Below, piece after piece: positions 54,646 through 63,255 of a DNA stretch of 64,000 nucleotides. Origin of the DNA: Phytoactinopolyspora alkaliphila (GTDB lineage Bacteria; Actinomycetota; Actinomycetes; Jiangellales; Jiangellaceae). Position 1 is the stretch's first letter; every line of letters starts with the position of its first letter. The translations under genes and the position numbers were made by a program. The notes under the pieces are model-generated. The model was not told where the DNA came from. It saw only the letters and a program-made list of their open reading frames with translations, and searched no databases. The DNA is taken from contig NZ_JAAGOB010000013.1 in NCBI RefSeq assembly GCF_010550695.1, forward strand, positions 1 to 64,000, in the 5' to 3' direction.

Positions 54646-55242
54646 GTGAGTGAGCGTAAGCGGCTGGGCATCATGGGCGGAACGTTCGACCCGATCCACC
54701 ATGGTCACCTGGTCGCCGCGAGCGAGGTCCAGCATGATTTCGGCCTGGACGAGGTCGTTTTCGTGCCTACCGGTCAGCCCTGGCAGAAGGGTGATCGCGA
54801 CGTCACCGCCGCTGAGGACCGCTACCTGATGACGGTGATCGCGACCGCCTCCAACCCGCGATTCTCCGTCAGCCGGGTCGACATCGACCGCGGCGGACTC
54901 ACCTACACGGTGGACACCCTGCGCGACCTGCGCGACGAGCGGGGTGACAACACCGACCTGTACTTCATCACCGGGGCCGATGCCCTGGAACAGATCCTGT
55001 CCTGGCGCGACGTCGACGAGCTGTTCGACCTCGCGCACTTCGTCGGCTGTACCCGTCCCGGCCATGCGCTCTCGGATGTGGGGCTGCCGGACGGCAAGGT
55101 GACCTTGGTCGAGGTGCCGGCGCTGGCCATCTCCTCGAGCGAGTGCCGGGAGCGGGTGGGCACGGGTGAGCCGATCTGGTATCTGGTGCCGGATGGGATC
55201 GTGCAGTACATCAACAAGCGTCGCCTCTACGTCTCGGCGTAG
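54646..55242 (+). CDS. nadD: Nicotinate-nucleotide adenylyltransferase
   Basis: 198 residues. Joins ATP and nicotinate mononucleotide in NAD synthesis. [20 protein letters not shown] holds the nucleotide-binding HxGH, and [20 protein letters not shown] the ISSTxxR-like motif. GTG 54646 after GAGGTGG. The rsfS gene follows after 51 bases. Confidence 0.97.
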   Translation: MSERKRLGIMGGTFDPIHHGHLVAASEVQHDFGLDEVVFVPTGQPWQKGDRDVTAAEDRYLMTVIATASNPRFSVSRVDIDRGGLTYTVDTLRDLRDERGDNTDLYFITGADALEQILSWRDVDELFDLAHFVGCTRPGHALSDVGLPDGKVTLVEVPALAISSSECRERVGTGEPIWYLVPDGIVQYINKRRLYVSA

Positions 55243-55293
55243 GATCAACGGTGAGAACACACCGTTTTCCCGCCCAGATGAAAGGTTTGGGAT

Positions 55294-55689
55294 TTGCCCG
55301 CAACCGAACGAGCTGTCCAACTCGTCGTCGCGGCCGCTGAAGCGGCGGCCGACAAGCTGGCCGAGAATATCGTCGCCTTCGACGTCTCTGAGCAGCTGGC
55401 CATCACCGACGCGTTCGTCGTCTGTTCCGCGTCCAACGACCGCCAGGTCCGTGCCATCGTCGATGCCATCGAAGACCGGCTGCGCGACCTCGATGCCAAG
55501 CCGGTGCGGCGCGAGGGTGAGCGCGAGGGCCGGTGGATCCTGATCGACTACATCGACGTCGTCATCCATGTCCAGCACGCTGAGGACCGCGTGTACTACT
55601 CGCTCGAGCGGCTGTGGAAGGACTGCCCCACCATCGCGCTCCCGGAGAGTGTGCAGGTGGGCCGGGACGGCCACGGGGCTGGGGAGTGA
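55294..55689 (+). CDS. rsfS: Ribosomal silencing factor RsfS
   Basis: 131 residues. ERAVQLVVAAAEAAADKLAE, DVSEQLAITDAFVVCSASND and GRWILIDYIDVVIHVQHAED identify RsfS, which binds L14 and blocks subunit joining. The start is a TTG (55294) preceded by AAAGGTTTGGG; no better ATG or GTG is in frame. The TGA overlaps the GTG of the phosphatase gene. Confidence 0.96.
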   Translation: MPATERAVQLVVAAAEAAADKLAENIVAFDVSEQLAITDAFVVCSASNDRQVRAIVDAIEDRLRDLDAKPVRREGEREGRWILIDYIDVVIHVQHAEDRVYYSLERLWKDCPTIALPESVQVGRDGHGAGE

Positions 55690-56321
55690 GCCGGCGGATC
55701 GTGCTGTGGCGACACGGCCGCACGGAGTGGAACGCAGCGGGCCGGTTCCAGGGGCAGACCGATGTCGAGCTCGACGACGTGGGCCGGCAGCAGGCCCGCG
55801 ACTCGGCCGCCCGGCTCGCAGCCTTGGAGCCGGATTTGCTCGTCACCTCCGATCTCAAGCGCACCCGGGACACGATGGCCATGCTGGCCGCGCTGACCGG
55901 AGCCGAGGCCGAGCTGGACGTCCGCCTGCGGGAAACCTACGCGGGGGAGTGGCAGGGCTGCACAGCCGCGGAGATCGCGATGCGCTGGCCGATCGAGTAC
56001 AAGGCGTGGCGTGCCGGTGACCCGCTGCTGAGGGTAGGCGGAGGCGAAACCCGCCAGGAGGTGGCGGACCGGATGAAGGCTGCCGTCGTGGATGCCGCCG
56101 CCCGCCTACCGGGAGACGGATTGGCCGTCCTGACCTCGCACGGTGGGGCGGCCCGGCTGGGGATCGCGGCTTTGATCGGCATGCCCCTGGAGCTGTTCAC
56201 CAACATCGGCGGGCTGTCGAACTGCTCGTGGTCCATGTTGCGTGAAGGCGACGACGGCTGGATCCTCGTCGAGCACAACGCCGGGACGCTTCCTCCGCCG
56301 GTGGTCATCGAAGAGGGCTGA
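55686..56321 (+). CDS. Histidine phosphatase (phosphoglycerate mutase-like)
   Basis: 211 residues. The RHG catalytic motif is in IVLWRHGRTEWNAAGRFQGQ; the second His is in VLTSHGGAARLGIAALIG; the acidic Glu is in LRETYAGEWQG. Starts GTG 55686 (VSRRIVLWRHG), coupled to rsfS by GTGA. Often annotated as a phosphoglycerate mutase family protein in this place; the substrate is not known. Confidence 0.93.
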   Translation: MSRRIVLWRHGRTEWNAAGRFQGQTDVELDDVGRQQARDSAARLAALEPDLLVTSDLKRTRDTMAMLAALTGAEAELDVRLRETYAGEWQGCTAAEIAMRWPIEYKAWRAGDPLLRVGGGETRQEVADRMKAAVVDAAARLPGDGLAVLTSHGGAARLGIAALIGMPLELFTNIGGLSNCSWSMLREGDDGWILVEHNAGTLPPPVVIEEG

Positions 56322-56367
56322 GAACGTCAAGCACTATCTCCGCTGTGGCGGGAAAGCAATCGTCGGC

Positions 56368-58569
56368 TCAGCGGCTCGTGCTTTGTGCCGGCCGCCGGTT
56401 GTCGCCGGCTTGGTCGGTGAGTCGGGCGCCCTCCACGTCGAGGCTCGGCAGCAGGCGGTCCAGCCAGTGTGGCAACCACCAGGCTCGATCGCCTACCAGC
56501 GCCAGCACTGCGGGCACGATCGACATGCGCACGACGAACGCGTCGAACGCGATCGCCGCGGCCAGTGCCAGGCCGATCTGCCGGACGTCGCTGGCGTCAC
56601 CCAAGGCGAACCCGCCGAAGACGCTGATCATGATGACAGCGGCGGCAGCCACCACGCGAGATCCGTGCTGGAACCCGACCCGGATGGCCGACGTCGCGTC
56701 CGCGCCGTGCACGTACTCCTCGCGCATCCGGGTCACCAGGAACACCTCGTAGTCCATGGCAAGTCCGAACACCACACCGACGATGAAGATGGGCAGGAGA
56801 CTGATGACCGATCCGGTCGGCTCCAGGCCGAGCGGCCCCTCCAGCCAGCCCCACTGGAACACGGCCACAAGCGCGCCGAAGGTCGCCGCGATGGTCAGCA
56901 GGAAGCCGGCCGCGGCCTTGGCCGGAACCACGATCGACCGGAAGGCGATCATGAGCAGGACGAACGACAGCCCCACCACCAGGAGGAGATAGGGGAGCAG
57001 GGCGTCACCCATCTTCTCGGTGAAGTCGATGAACACGGCGGTGGTCCCCGTGACGGCCACCGCGGCGCCAGACTGTTCGGCCGTGGCCGCTATGTCATCG
57101 CGGAGACGGCCGACGAGCTGTTCGGTCTCCTGGCTGTCCGGGCCGCTGGCTGGGATGACGCCGACGATGGCGGTGTCGCCCGCGGCGTTGAACTCCGGCG
57201 GAGCCGCGGACTGCACTCCCTGGAGCTCAGTCACGGCGGCGTGGACCTGGTCGGCGGCGGCCTCGGGTGCGTCGCTGCCGGCAGCGTCGACCACCACCAT
57301 CAGCGGGCCGTTGAACCCGGGACCGAACGCCTGGGCGGTGAGATCGTATGCCCGGCGCTGCGTGCTGTCCTCGGGATAGGTGCCCTCGTCCGGTATGCCG
57401 AGCCGCAGGTCGGCGATGGGGCTGGCGAGCACTGCCATGCCCACGACGGCGACGCTGAGAACTGCGACCGGCCGCCGTGTGACGAGGTCCGCCCACCGGC
57501 GGCCGAGCGTCGGCTTCTGCTGATCCTCGCCTTCAGGATCGCGCACCCTCAGGCCGGGGACCCGGACACCGAGCACGCGCCTGCCCGCAAAGCCCAGAAG
57601 CGCCGGGAGCAGCGTCAGAGCGACGACAACAGCGATCACGACGGTGACGGCGGCCGCCAGGCCCATCTCGGTGAGGATCGGGATTCCGACGACGGACAAG
57701 CCGGCCAGCGCGATCATGACGGTCAGGCCGGCGAACACCACGGCCGAGCCGGCGGTGCCGATGGCACGCCCGGCGGCGTCGGCACCCTCCCGGCCGGTGG
57801 CCAGCTCGTGCCGATACCTGGAGACAATGAACAGGGCGTAGTCGATGCCCACCGCCAGGCCGAGCATCAGCGCCAGGATGGGCGTCGTCGAGCCCATGTC
57901 GATGAAACCTGTGGCCGCCGTGATGGCGGCGATGCCGACGGCGACGCCGGTGATGCCGGTGACCAGTGGCATACCGGCCGAGACCAAGGAACCGAAGGTG
58001 ATGATGAGCACCATGGCGGCGACGCCGAGACCGAGCAGCTCGCTGCCGACCTCGGGCTCACTCTCGATCGCATCCCCGCCGAGCTCGACGGTCAAGCCGG
58101 CGGACCGGCCGGACTCAGCGGCGGCGAACAGCGCCTCCTTCGTTTCCTCTTCGATCTCGATGAACGGCACGGCATAGGTGATCTGGGCCAGTCCGATGGT
58201 GCCGTCCTCGGAGACGAGGCCGGTGTCGTATGGGCTCTCCACCTGCGCGACCTGCTGGTTCGCCGTGACCTCGTCGAGTACGCGGGCGACGATCGCCTCC
58301 GTCTCAGGGCCTTCGAGTGTCTGGCCGTCGTCGGCCACGAACACCACGCGGGCCGAGGCGCCGTCCACGGGGGTGCCGGGGAAGCGCTCGTCGAGCAGGT
58401 CGAACGCCTCCTGGGACTCGGTGCCGGGAATGGTGAACGAGTCCGATGTCTGCCCGGACAAGGTGGCGGCGCCAATACCGACGGCGACGACGACGGCCAG
58501 CCAGATCAAGCCGACCAGCCTCCGGCTCTGATAGGAGAACCGGCCGAGCCGGTACAGAAACATCGCCAT
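56368..58569 (-). CDS. MMPL/RND family membrane transporter
   Basis: 733 residues, two repeats of a helix plus extracellular loop plus five helices. LVGLIWLAVVVAVGIGAATL is the first helix; ALMLGLAVGIDYALFIVSRY and IFIVGVVFGLAMDYEVFLVT are the paired GxxxDY motifs needed for proton-driven export. ATG 58569 (MAMFLYRLGRFSYQSR) follows GGAGGG by 6 bases. A perfect 15-bp palindrome lies 56 bases upstream. Cargo unknown; no regulator gene adjoins. Confidence 0.93.
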   Translation of the reverse strand: MAMFLYRLGRFSYQSRRLVGLIWLAVVVAVGIGAATLSGQTSDSFTIPGTESQEAFDLLDERFPGTPVDGASARVVFVADDGQTLEGPETEAIVARVLDEVTANQQVAQVESPYDTGLVSEDGTIGLAQITYAVPFIEIEEETKEALFAAAESGRSAGLTVELGGDAIESEPEVGSELLGLGVAAMVLIITFGSLVSAGMPLVTGITGVAVGIAAITAATGFIDMGSTTPILALMLGLAVGIDYALFIVSRYRHELATGREGADAAGRAIGTAGSAVVFAGLTVMIALAGLSVVGIPILTEMGLAAAVTVVIAVVVALTLLPALLGFAGRRVLGVRVPGLRVRDPEGEDQQKPTLGRRWADLVTRRPVAVLSVAVVGMAVLASPIADLRLGIPDEGTYPEDSTQRRAYDLTAQAFGPGFNGPLMVVVDAAGSDAPEAAADQVHAAVTELQGVQSAAPPEFNAAGDTAIVGVIPASGPDSQETEQLVGRLRDDIAATAEQSGAAVAVTGTTAVFIDFTEKMGDALLPYLLLVVGLSFVLLMIAFRSIVVPAKAAAGFLLTIAATFGALVAVFQWGWLEGPLGLEPTGSVISLLPIFIVGVVFGLAMDYEVFLVTRMREEYVHGADATSAIRVGFQHGSRVVAAAAVIMISVFGGFALGDASDVRQIGLALAAAIAFDAFVVRMSIVPAVLALVGDRAWWLPHWLDRLLPSLDVEGARLTDQAGDNRRPAQSTSR

Positions 58570-58624
58570 GGCACCCTCCACAGTTCGGTCACGCAGCGCG
58601 CGAAACCTGAAAGTCACTCCTATT

Positions 58625-58639
58625 TGACAGTAACTGTCA
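58625..58639. promoter_or_regulatory. Perfect palindrome TGACAGTAACTGTCA, likely operator
   Basis: A 15-bp perfect palindrome (TGACAGT-A-ACTGTCA) in the region between the MMPL gene (minus) and tRNA-Ala (plus). Palindromes of this length and build are typical TetR-family operators over efflux promoters. The AT-rich ATTATGAC beside it may be part of the promoter. No TetR gene is adjacent, so the regulator would act from elsewhere. Confidence 0.65.
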
Positions 58640-58715
58640 TAATGATCGGACGCAAGGCGGACCCGATTATGAGCTTCGGCCGGGTGTCGGTTAAGCTAGC
58701 CGGGCTGTTCGAAAA

Positions 58716-58791
58716 GGGGCTGTGGCGCAGCTGGTAGCGCACCTCCATGGCATGGAGGGGGTCAGGGGTTCGAGTCCCCTCAGCTCCACCA
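58716..58791 (+). tRNA. tRNA-Ala (GGC)
   Basis: A 76-nt cloverleaf with an encoded CCA. Acceptor GGGGCTG pairs with CAGCTCC; D arm GCGC-AGCTGGTA-GCGC; anticodon stem CCTCC/GGAGG with loop ATGGCAT, giving anticodon GGC for alanine; T arm AGGGG-TTCGAGT-CCCCT. Discriminator A at 58788, CCA at 58789-58791. All stems fit by eye. Confidence 0.96.
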
Positions 58792-58803
58792 TTTGGTCGA
58801 AGT

Positions 58804-59021
58804 TCAACCCTGCCCCGTTTCGGTGGGCAGGGTTGCTTCGCAGAACTCGGCGTGCAGGCGGTTCGTCGGGTTGAGGACGGTCTCGTAGACGCCGGTGAAC
58901 TCGGATCGCACGTCGAGGTTCTCGGTGAGGTGATCTTGGCGAAGAATGCCTGGTTGCACAGCCTCAGGCGGGCGTCGTCGCACGCGGCGGTCGAGTGGGT
59001 GGCTCGGATGACGGCGTTGTG
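58804..59021 (-). pseudogene. Relic of a serine recombinase C-terminus
   Basis: On the minus strand one frame reads HNAVIRATHSTAACDDARLR and LRLCNQAFFAKI, and after a one-base shift near 58940 the next frame reads LTENLDVRSEFTGVYETVL and ends NRLHAEFCEATLPTETGQG. LRLxNQAFFxK(I/L) followed by an acidic strand is the usual tail of large serine recombinases. Everything N-terminal is gone. Its end lies 13 bases from tRNA-Ala, a favoured integration site, so I read it as the scar of an integrated element. The family call is by eye only. Confidence 0.4.
58806..58834. terminator. Hairpin 14 bases after tRNA-Ala
   Basis: AACCCTGCCC (58806-58815) pairs perfectly with GGGCAGGGTT (58825-58834) around a 9-nt loop. 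It also covers the last codons and stop of the minus-strand recombinase relic. Probable terminator for the tRNA transcript or for the relic; no T-run. Confidence 0.55.
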
Positions 59022-59126
59022 TTAGTCGATGGGTGATCCGCCGATGGTCCAGCACACGGTCGGGTCGTCGCGTCCTTCGGCGGCTCCGGCTCGGCCGAGT
59101 GCGAACAGGAATTGGTCGAGGTTCAC
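59022..59126 (-). CDS. Possible 34-aa protein of a decayed element
   Basis: GTG start, sequence VNLDQFLFALGRAGAAEGRD then DPTVCWTIGGSPID and a TAA stop, with normal high-GC codon use. Its GTG overlaps the TGA of an even smaller frame, MSTTKRPIVRPIE (59164 to 59123), as if translated in series. No family is recognised. The recombinase relic follows. Either two genuine micro-proteins or remnants of larger genes. Confidence 0.3.
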   Translation of the reverse strand: MNLDQFLFALGRAGAAEGRDDPTVCWTIGGSPID

Positions 59127-59320
59127 TCGATCGGCCGGACGATTGGGCGCTTGGTCGTGCTCATTCGGGATGGTGGTTGGCTCCTCGTGCTGTCCGTGCG
59201 GTCTTCTCGGTGGTGGCGTGGTGGTGTCGGCACTCCTTCGCCGGAGACACGCGGAGGCCTTCGATCGTAGGGTCTCTTGAGCCCTGGCGGCGTTCTCGGT
59301 GGTCGGCGATGCTGTGATGT

Positions 59321-60160
59321 GTGAAGTATGTATCTAGAGTGGCGCGCCCGCCACTGGACGAATTGATCGATGATCTCTACTACCTGGAGGGCGCGCGGCC
59401 GTACCCTCGCCTCACGCTGCCGCCTATGCCGTCGGCGGTGCTCATCCTCAATCTCGGGGAGCCGTTCCACATCCGTGCCGGCACCGAGGTCGAGACGGCT
59501 GAGTATGCCGACGGTTGTGTGGTGACCATGCCTACCCGCGCTTTCGAGTTCGGCTACCCGCCCGGAACCCGGTCGGTCGGCGTGCACTTCAAGCCGTGGG
59601 GGCTGGCGCCGTTCCTGCCGATGCCCGCGGCCGAGCTGCGGGACCGGCCGGTCACGGTGGAGCAGGTGTGGGGCCGCTCCGGCGTTGCCGAGCTCCGAGA
59701 CAGGCTGACCATGGCGAGCGGTCCGCACGAGATGCTGACGTTGCTTGAGCTTGAGTTGATGCGACGCCTTGGCGACACCGTCGGCTTGGGCCTGGTCCGG
59801 CAGGCGAGCACTGTCATCGCGGCGGCCTCGGGAGCGCTGGCGATCAGTGACCTGGGCGTGGCGACCGGCGTCAGCAGCACCCACCTCGCGCAGCGGTTCA
59901 AGGAACTGATCGGCGTCACCCCCAAGCGGCTCGCCCGCACGTACCGCTTCGCCGCGACGGTGCAGGCGATCGATCCCGCGGGTCCGGTCGACTGGGTCGA
60001 CCTCGCCGATCGCGCCGGGTACTTTGACCAGGCCCATTTCGGCCACGAGTTCCGGGCATTCACGGGGCTCACGCCGACCCAGTACGTCGAAGTCCGGCGG
60101 CGGTTCCTCCGCGAGCATCCCGGCCATGCGCTCGACGTCGGCCCGCTGCCGGCCGATTGA
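59321..60160 (+). CDS. AraC-family transcriptional regulator (DUF6597-like N-terminus)
   Basis: 279 residues, GTG start. The N-terminal sensor part includes AVLILNLGEPFHIRAGTEVE and VGVHFKPWGLAPFLPMPAAE, as in regulators where this domain precedes AraC. The C-terminus is the double helix-turn-helix: AISDLGVATGVSSTHLAQRF, LIGVTPKRLARTYRF, then DRAGYFDQAHFGHEFRAFTG and LTPTQYVEVRRRF. It probably controlled the reductase-like genes downstream. Intact in an otherwise decaying stretch. Confidence 0.9.
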   Translation: MKYVSRVARPPLDELIDDLYYLEGARPYPRLTLPPMPSAVLILNLGEPFHIRAGTEVETAEYADGCVVTMPTRAFEFGYPPGTRSVGVHFKPWGLAPFLPMPAAELRDRPVTVEQVWGRSGVAELRDRLTMASGPHEMLTLLELELMRRLGDTVGLGLVRQASTVIAAASGALAISDLGVATGVSSTHLAQRFKELIGVTPKRLARTYRFAATVQAIDPAGPVDWVDLADRAGYFDQAHFGHEFRAFTGLTPTQYVEVRRRFLREHPGHALDVGPLPAD

Positions 60161-60233
60161 TTTCTTACAAGACCCGACAGCCCTCGATCCGCCACGATAG
60201 GCACCCTGAGCGGAGGGGAGGCACACGGGCAAG

Positions 60234-60494
60234 GTGGTCATGGACAACACGGTGTCGGTGGACGGCTTGATTGCCGACGAGAACCACAGGATCGGGCTGC
60301 TGTTCGACTGGATGTCCAACGGTGACGCGTGTGGCCGGGTGCTCGCCGCGGGACTCGTCGACCAGGTCACCATGGACGTCTTGCCGGTCGTGTTCCGGCC
60401 TAGCATCCGCTGCTTCGGATCGATTGACTCACATCCCATTCCGCCGGTGGCGGCGGCCGTTGCGGCCGCGGAAACCGGTGGGCTGAGTTCATGA
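60234..60494 (+). pseudogene. Dihydrofolate-reductase-like gene with large internal deletion
   Basis: The first 30 codons (MDNTVSVDGLIADENHRIGL, FDWMSNGD) match the start of actinomycete RibD-C proteins, and the next codons (GRVLAAGLVDQVTMDVLPVV, FRPSIRCFGSIDSH) match the last third. About 100 residues between them are missing, including the nucleotide-binding centre, yet the frame is preserved. The product cannot be an active reductase. Its TGA overlaps the ATG of the next relic. Confidence 0.75.
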
Positions 60495-60780
60495 CCGGGA
60501 CGATCGGGGACGCTGAACAGGATCACGCAGCGATAGCTAGGGCGGTCATCGAGTCCAACGTGTACCTGACGTTGGGACGGCCGACGAGACGGCCACTCCC
60601 TGGAGGCGAGGGATTCGACCAACCCTGTCCAAGCGCCCGCGGATCAGCATGGTGATCTTCGACTCGACCCTGCCGATCTACACCGGCCAGGCGGTCTACA
60701 TGTCCGACGTGGCCGAGGAGCTGTCCGGAGCCGAGTTGGAGCGGGGCCTGGAGCCAGATTCATGCCCACACAACCTAGAG
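60491..60780 (+). pseudogene. Pyridoxamine-phosphate-oxidase-like gene with deletion and frameshift
   Basis: The start MTGTIGDAEQDHAAIARAVI, ESNVYLTLG is that of FMN-binding PPOX-family proteins. One base is lost after LTLG: the next frame continues TADETATPWR, then jumps to KRPRISMVIFDSTLPIYTGQ and AVYMSDVAEELSGAELERGL, skipping the middle of the fold. So a frameshift and an internal deletion are combined. The same kind of internal loss is seen in the preceding gene. Confidence 0.7.
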
Positions 60781-60788
60781 GAGCAGCA

Positions 60789-61343
60789 ATGGGAAAGATC
60801 ATCGTCTACAACCAGATCACCGTCAACGGCGCCTTCGAGGCGCCCTCCCCCGAGGAATGGTTGGAGCTCGACGCCGACAGTGGTGAAGCTAACCTCCAAC
60901 AGTTGATCTTGGCCGACGCGATGCTCCTCGGCCGCAAGACGTACGAGGGCCTGGCAGCCGTCTGGCCGCACCTCGGCGAGGATCCGACGATGGGCTACTT
61001 CGCGGAGCGAGTCAACAGCATGCCGAAGTACGTCGCCTCGCGGACGCTGAGCGGACCGCTGGCGTGGAACGCCACCCTGATAGAAGGCGAGGTCGTTCAG
61101 GCCGTCCCCGCACTCAAGGAGAAGCACACCGGCAACCTGATCGTCTCCGGATGCGGGGAACTAGCGCACACCCTCGCACAGGAGGGCCTGGTCGACGAGT
61201 TCTGGTTCTGCGTGAATCCGCATCTGTGGCCGTCCGGGCCGCGGGTCTTCGACGGTGTCGGCCCGATCCGCCTCCAGCTCGTCTCGGCCACACCCTATCG
61301 TTCCGGCGTCGTCTGGCTACGCTACCGGCCGGCCGGGGCCTGA
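60789..61343 (+). CDS. Dihydrofolate reductase family protein (RibD C-terminal-like)
   Basis: 184 residues. GKIIVYNQITVNGAFEAPSP, AMLLGRKTYEGLAAVWPHLG, KYVASRTLSGPLAWNATLIE, GNLIVSGCGELAHTLAQEGL and a WPSGPRVFDG strand are the familiar blocks. Likely NADPH-dependent; substrate unknown. Ribosome site GAGGAG before ATG 60789. Intact; the next homologue follows after 13 bases. Confidence 0.9.
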   Translation: MGKIIVYNQITVNGAFEAPSPEEWLELDADSGEANLQQLILADAMLLGRKTYEGLAAVWPHLGEDPTMGYFAERVNSMPKYVASRTLSGPLAWNATLIEGEVVQAVPALKEKHTGNLIVSGCGELAHTLAQEGLVDEFWFCVNPHLWPSGPRVFDGVGPIRLQLVSATPYRSGVVWLRYRPAGA

Positions 61344-61356
61344 GGGGGGAAGAGTC

Positions 61357-61956
61357 ATGGGAAAGACGATCATGTACGCCGCTATGTCGGCCGACGGCTA
61401 TGTCGCGAGGACCGATGGTGATATCGGCCCACTCTTCGACTGGTTCGGAAACGGCCCGATCGCCTGGAACTGGTTGGGCGGGGAGATGCGTACCAACCAG
61501 GCCTCCAAGGACTTCATCCAGACCGTCTACTCCGACATCGGCGCGATGGTAGTCGGACGGTATGTGTTCGACCAGACCAACGGCTGGGATGGTCAGGCCG
61601 TGGCCGGTGATCACGTCTTCGTGGTGACGCACGAGCCGCCCAGGACCTGGGAGTACGCTGACACCGCGCCGTTCACTTTCGTGACCGGCGGGGTCGAGTC
61701 GGCCATTGCCCAGGCACGCGAGGTCGCTGGCGACCGGATCGTGGATGTCGCGGCCGGGAACGTCGGTGGCCAGGCTCTGCGCCTCGGGGTGATCGACCAG
61801 GTGGTGATGAACGTGGTTCCAGTGGTGTTCGGCGACGGCCGGCCGTTCTTCGGCAGCGCCGCCGGCGAGGTCACCCTCGCCAACCCCTCCCTCGTCGCCC
61901 AGGGTGACGGGGTGACTCATCTCCTGTACGACGTGCCAAGATCGGCCAAGATCTGA
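61357..61956 (+). CDS. Dihydrofolate reductase family protein (RibD C-terminal-like)
   Basis: 199 residues. Begins MGKTIMYAAMSADGYVARTD, with GDIGPLFDWFGNGPIAWNWL, GAMVVGRYVFDQTNGWDGQA, and near the end DQVVMNVVPVVFGDGRPFFG. It resembles the broken copy at 60234 in the DGxIGxLFDW segment and could be that gene's closest paralogue. GGGGGGAAG stands before ATG 61357. Forms a tandem pair with the gene before it. Confidence 0.9.
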   Translation: MGKTIMYAAMSADGYVARTDGDIGPLFDWFGNGPIAWNWLGGEMRTNQASKDFIQTVYSDIGAMVVGRYVFDQTNGWDGQAVAGDHVFVVTHEPPRTWEYADTAPFTFVTGGVESAIAQAREVAGDRIVDVAAGNVGGQALRLGVIDQVVMNVVPVVFGDGRPFFGSAAGEVTLANPSLVAQGDGVTHLLYDVPRSAKI

Positions 61957-62111
61957 CCAGCAGCGGGCCGGGGCGTGCCGGTCGCATCCTGGTGCCGCTA
62001 CTGGTTGGTGGTCGGATCGAGCCTGCGTGGTTTCTCGGTCCCGCAGCTGAGATCTCGCAGCATGTTCGGACGGCCCGTTGGCCTGGCCATAACCCCGCAC
62101 CAGATGTCGGG

Positions 62112-63034
62112 TCAGGCGGCCATCGCTTCCCAGGTAGCGAACGCCAGGCCAAGAGAGCGCTCGTCCCCCGGTGGTGGTGCCGGTCATCTTGTTCATGGTG
62201 TAGGCCAGCGTCATGCCCGCGTCGAGATCGATGATCACCAGTGAGCCACCGTAACCGCCCCAGTACAGCGTGTTGGCGTTGGGCATGCCCGTACCGATGG
62301 CGAAACCGAGCCCGAACCGGATCGGTATGTCGAGGACGAGGTCGCGCCCGTCGACCTGTGGCGTCAGCGCCTTGCGGCATCCCGCCTCGAGGCATCGGCA
62401 ACGCCCGCTCGCTCGCCAAACTGCACGCGGCCAGCCCGATGTGGAAGTCGATGCCGAGAGGTTCGGCGAGTTGCTCACGGAAGACTGTGCCCACCGTCTG
62501 CCCCGTGATCCGGCGGACCACCTCGCCCACAAGGTACCCCTGGGTGATGGCGTGGTAGCCCGAGGCCGTCCCCGGCTCCCAGAACGGAGCCTGCGCCGCC
62601 AGCAGCGTCGTCACCTTCTCCCCATCCAGCAGGTCTTCGGCGGTGATCGGCATCTCCCAGCCGGACAGGCCGGACGAGTGGCTCATCACCTGCGCCACGG
62701 TGACGTGCTCTTTGCCGTTGGCCGCGAACTCCGGCCAATAGCGCGCCACTGGCACATCGAAATCGAGCTCGCCATGGTCGGCTAGTAGCAGCGCAGTCAA
62801 TGCTGTGACCGTCTTGGTGGTGGAGTAGACGCCCACGATTGTGTCCTGCAGCCACGGACGACTCTGGCCGTGGTCGGCGAATCCGCCCCACAGGTCGACG
62901 ACGATGTCGCCTTCGACCGTCACACAGAACGACGCGCCCACGTCTCGTCCGGTGGCCAGGTTCTCCTCGAAGACCCGACGCGCCCCGTCGTAAGCGTCGT
63001 CGGTGAAGCCGTGCACGGAGATCTCGCTGGTCAC
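62112..63034 (-). pseudogene. Frameshifted beta-lactamase-fold esterase (EstB-like)
   Basis: The first 200 codons are a normal beta-lactamase-family serine hydrolase: VGVYSTTKTVTALTALLLAD with the SxxK nucleophile, a YHAITQGYLVGEVVRRITGQ segment with the active-site Tyr, and GIDFHIGLAA. Near 62400 the frame changes and the continuation IRFGLGFAIGTGMPNANTLY, WGGYGGSLVIIDL lies in another frame; near 62170 a second change leads to RSLGLAFATWEAMAA and the TGA at 62112. Two shifts in one gene point to decay, although sequencing error is possible. Confidence 0.7.
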
Positions 63035-63255
63035 ATGCGCTCCTCACGCTGGAATCGGCCGATGACCACGTCGCCGCACCCAATGATGCATGCGAACGGC
63101 ACGAGCCGCCAGGAGTTTCTTGTCCGCTCGAAGCCCGGGTGCTACGACAAGCCGATCGAGGGATCGCGCGGCTCGCAGGACAACGATCGGGTGTGTGTGG
63201 TCGTCTTTGTCTGTGACGGGACGTGACCGGCGGCCCGCATGGCGGTAGGAGCACA

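Noticed and set aside
56242-58737. 831-codon open frame on the plus strand opposite the MMPL gene
   Set aside because: His/Asp/Gly-rich composition with no domains; it is the complement of a high-GC coding strand whose transporter motifs are clear.
59123-60622. 499-codon minus-strand frame opposite the AraC regulator
   Set aside because: Antisense of the AraC gene; only its last 13 codons (from 59164) looked possibly real and are noted separately.
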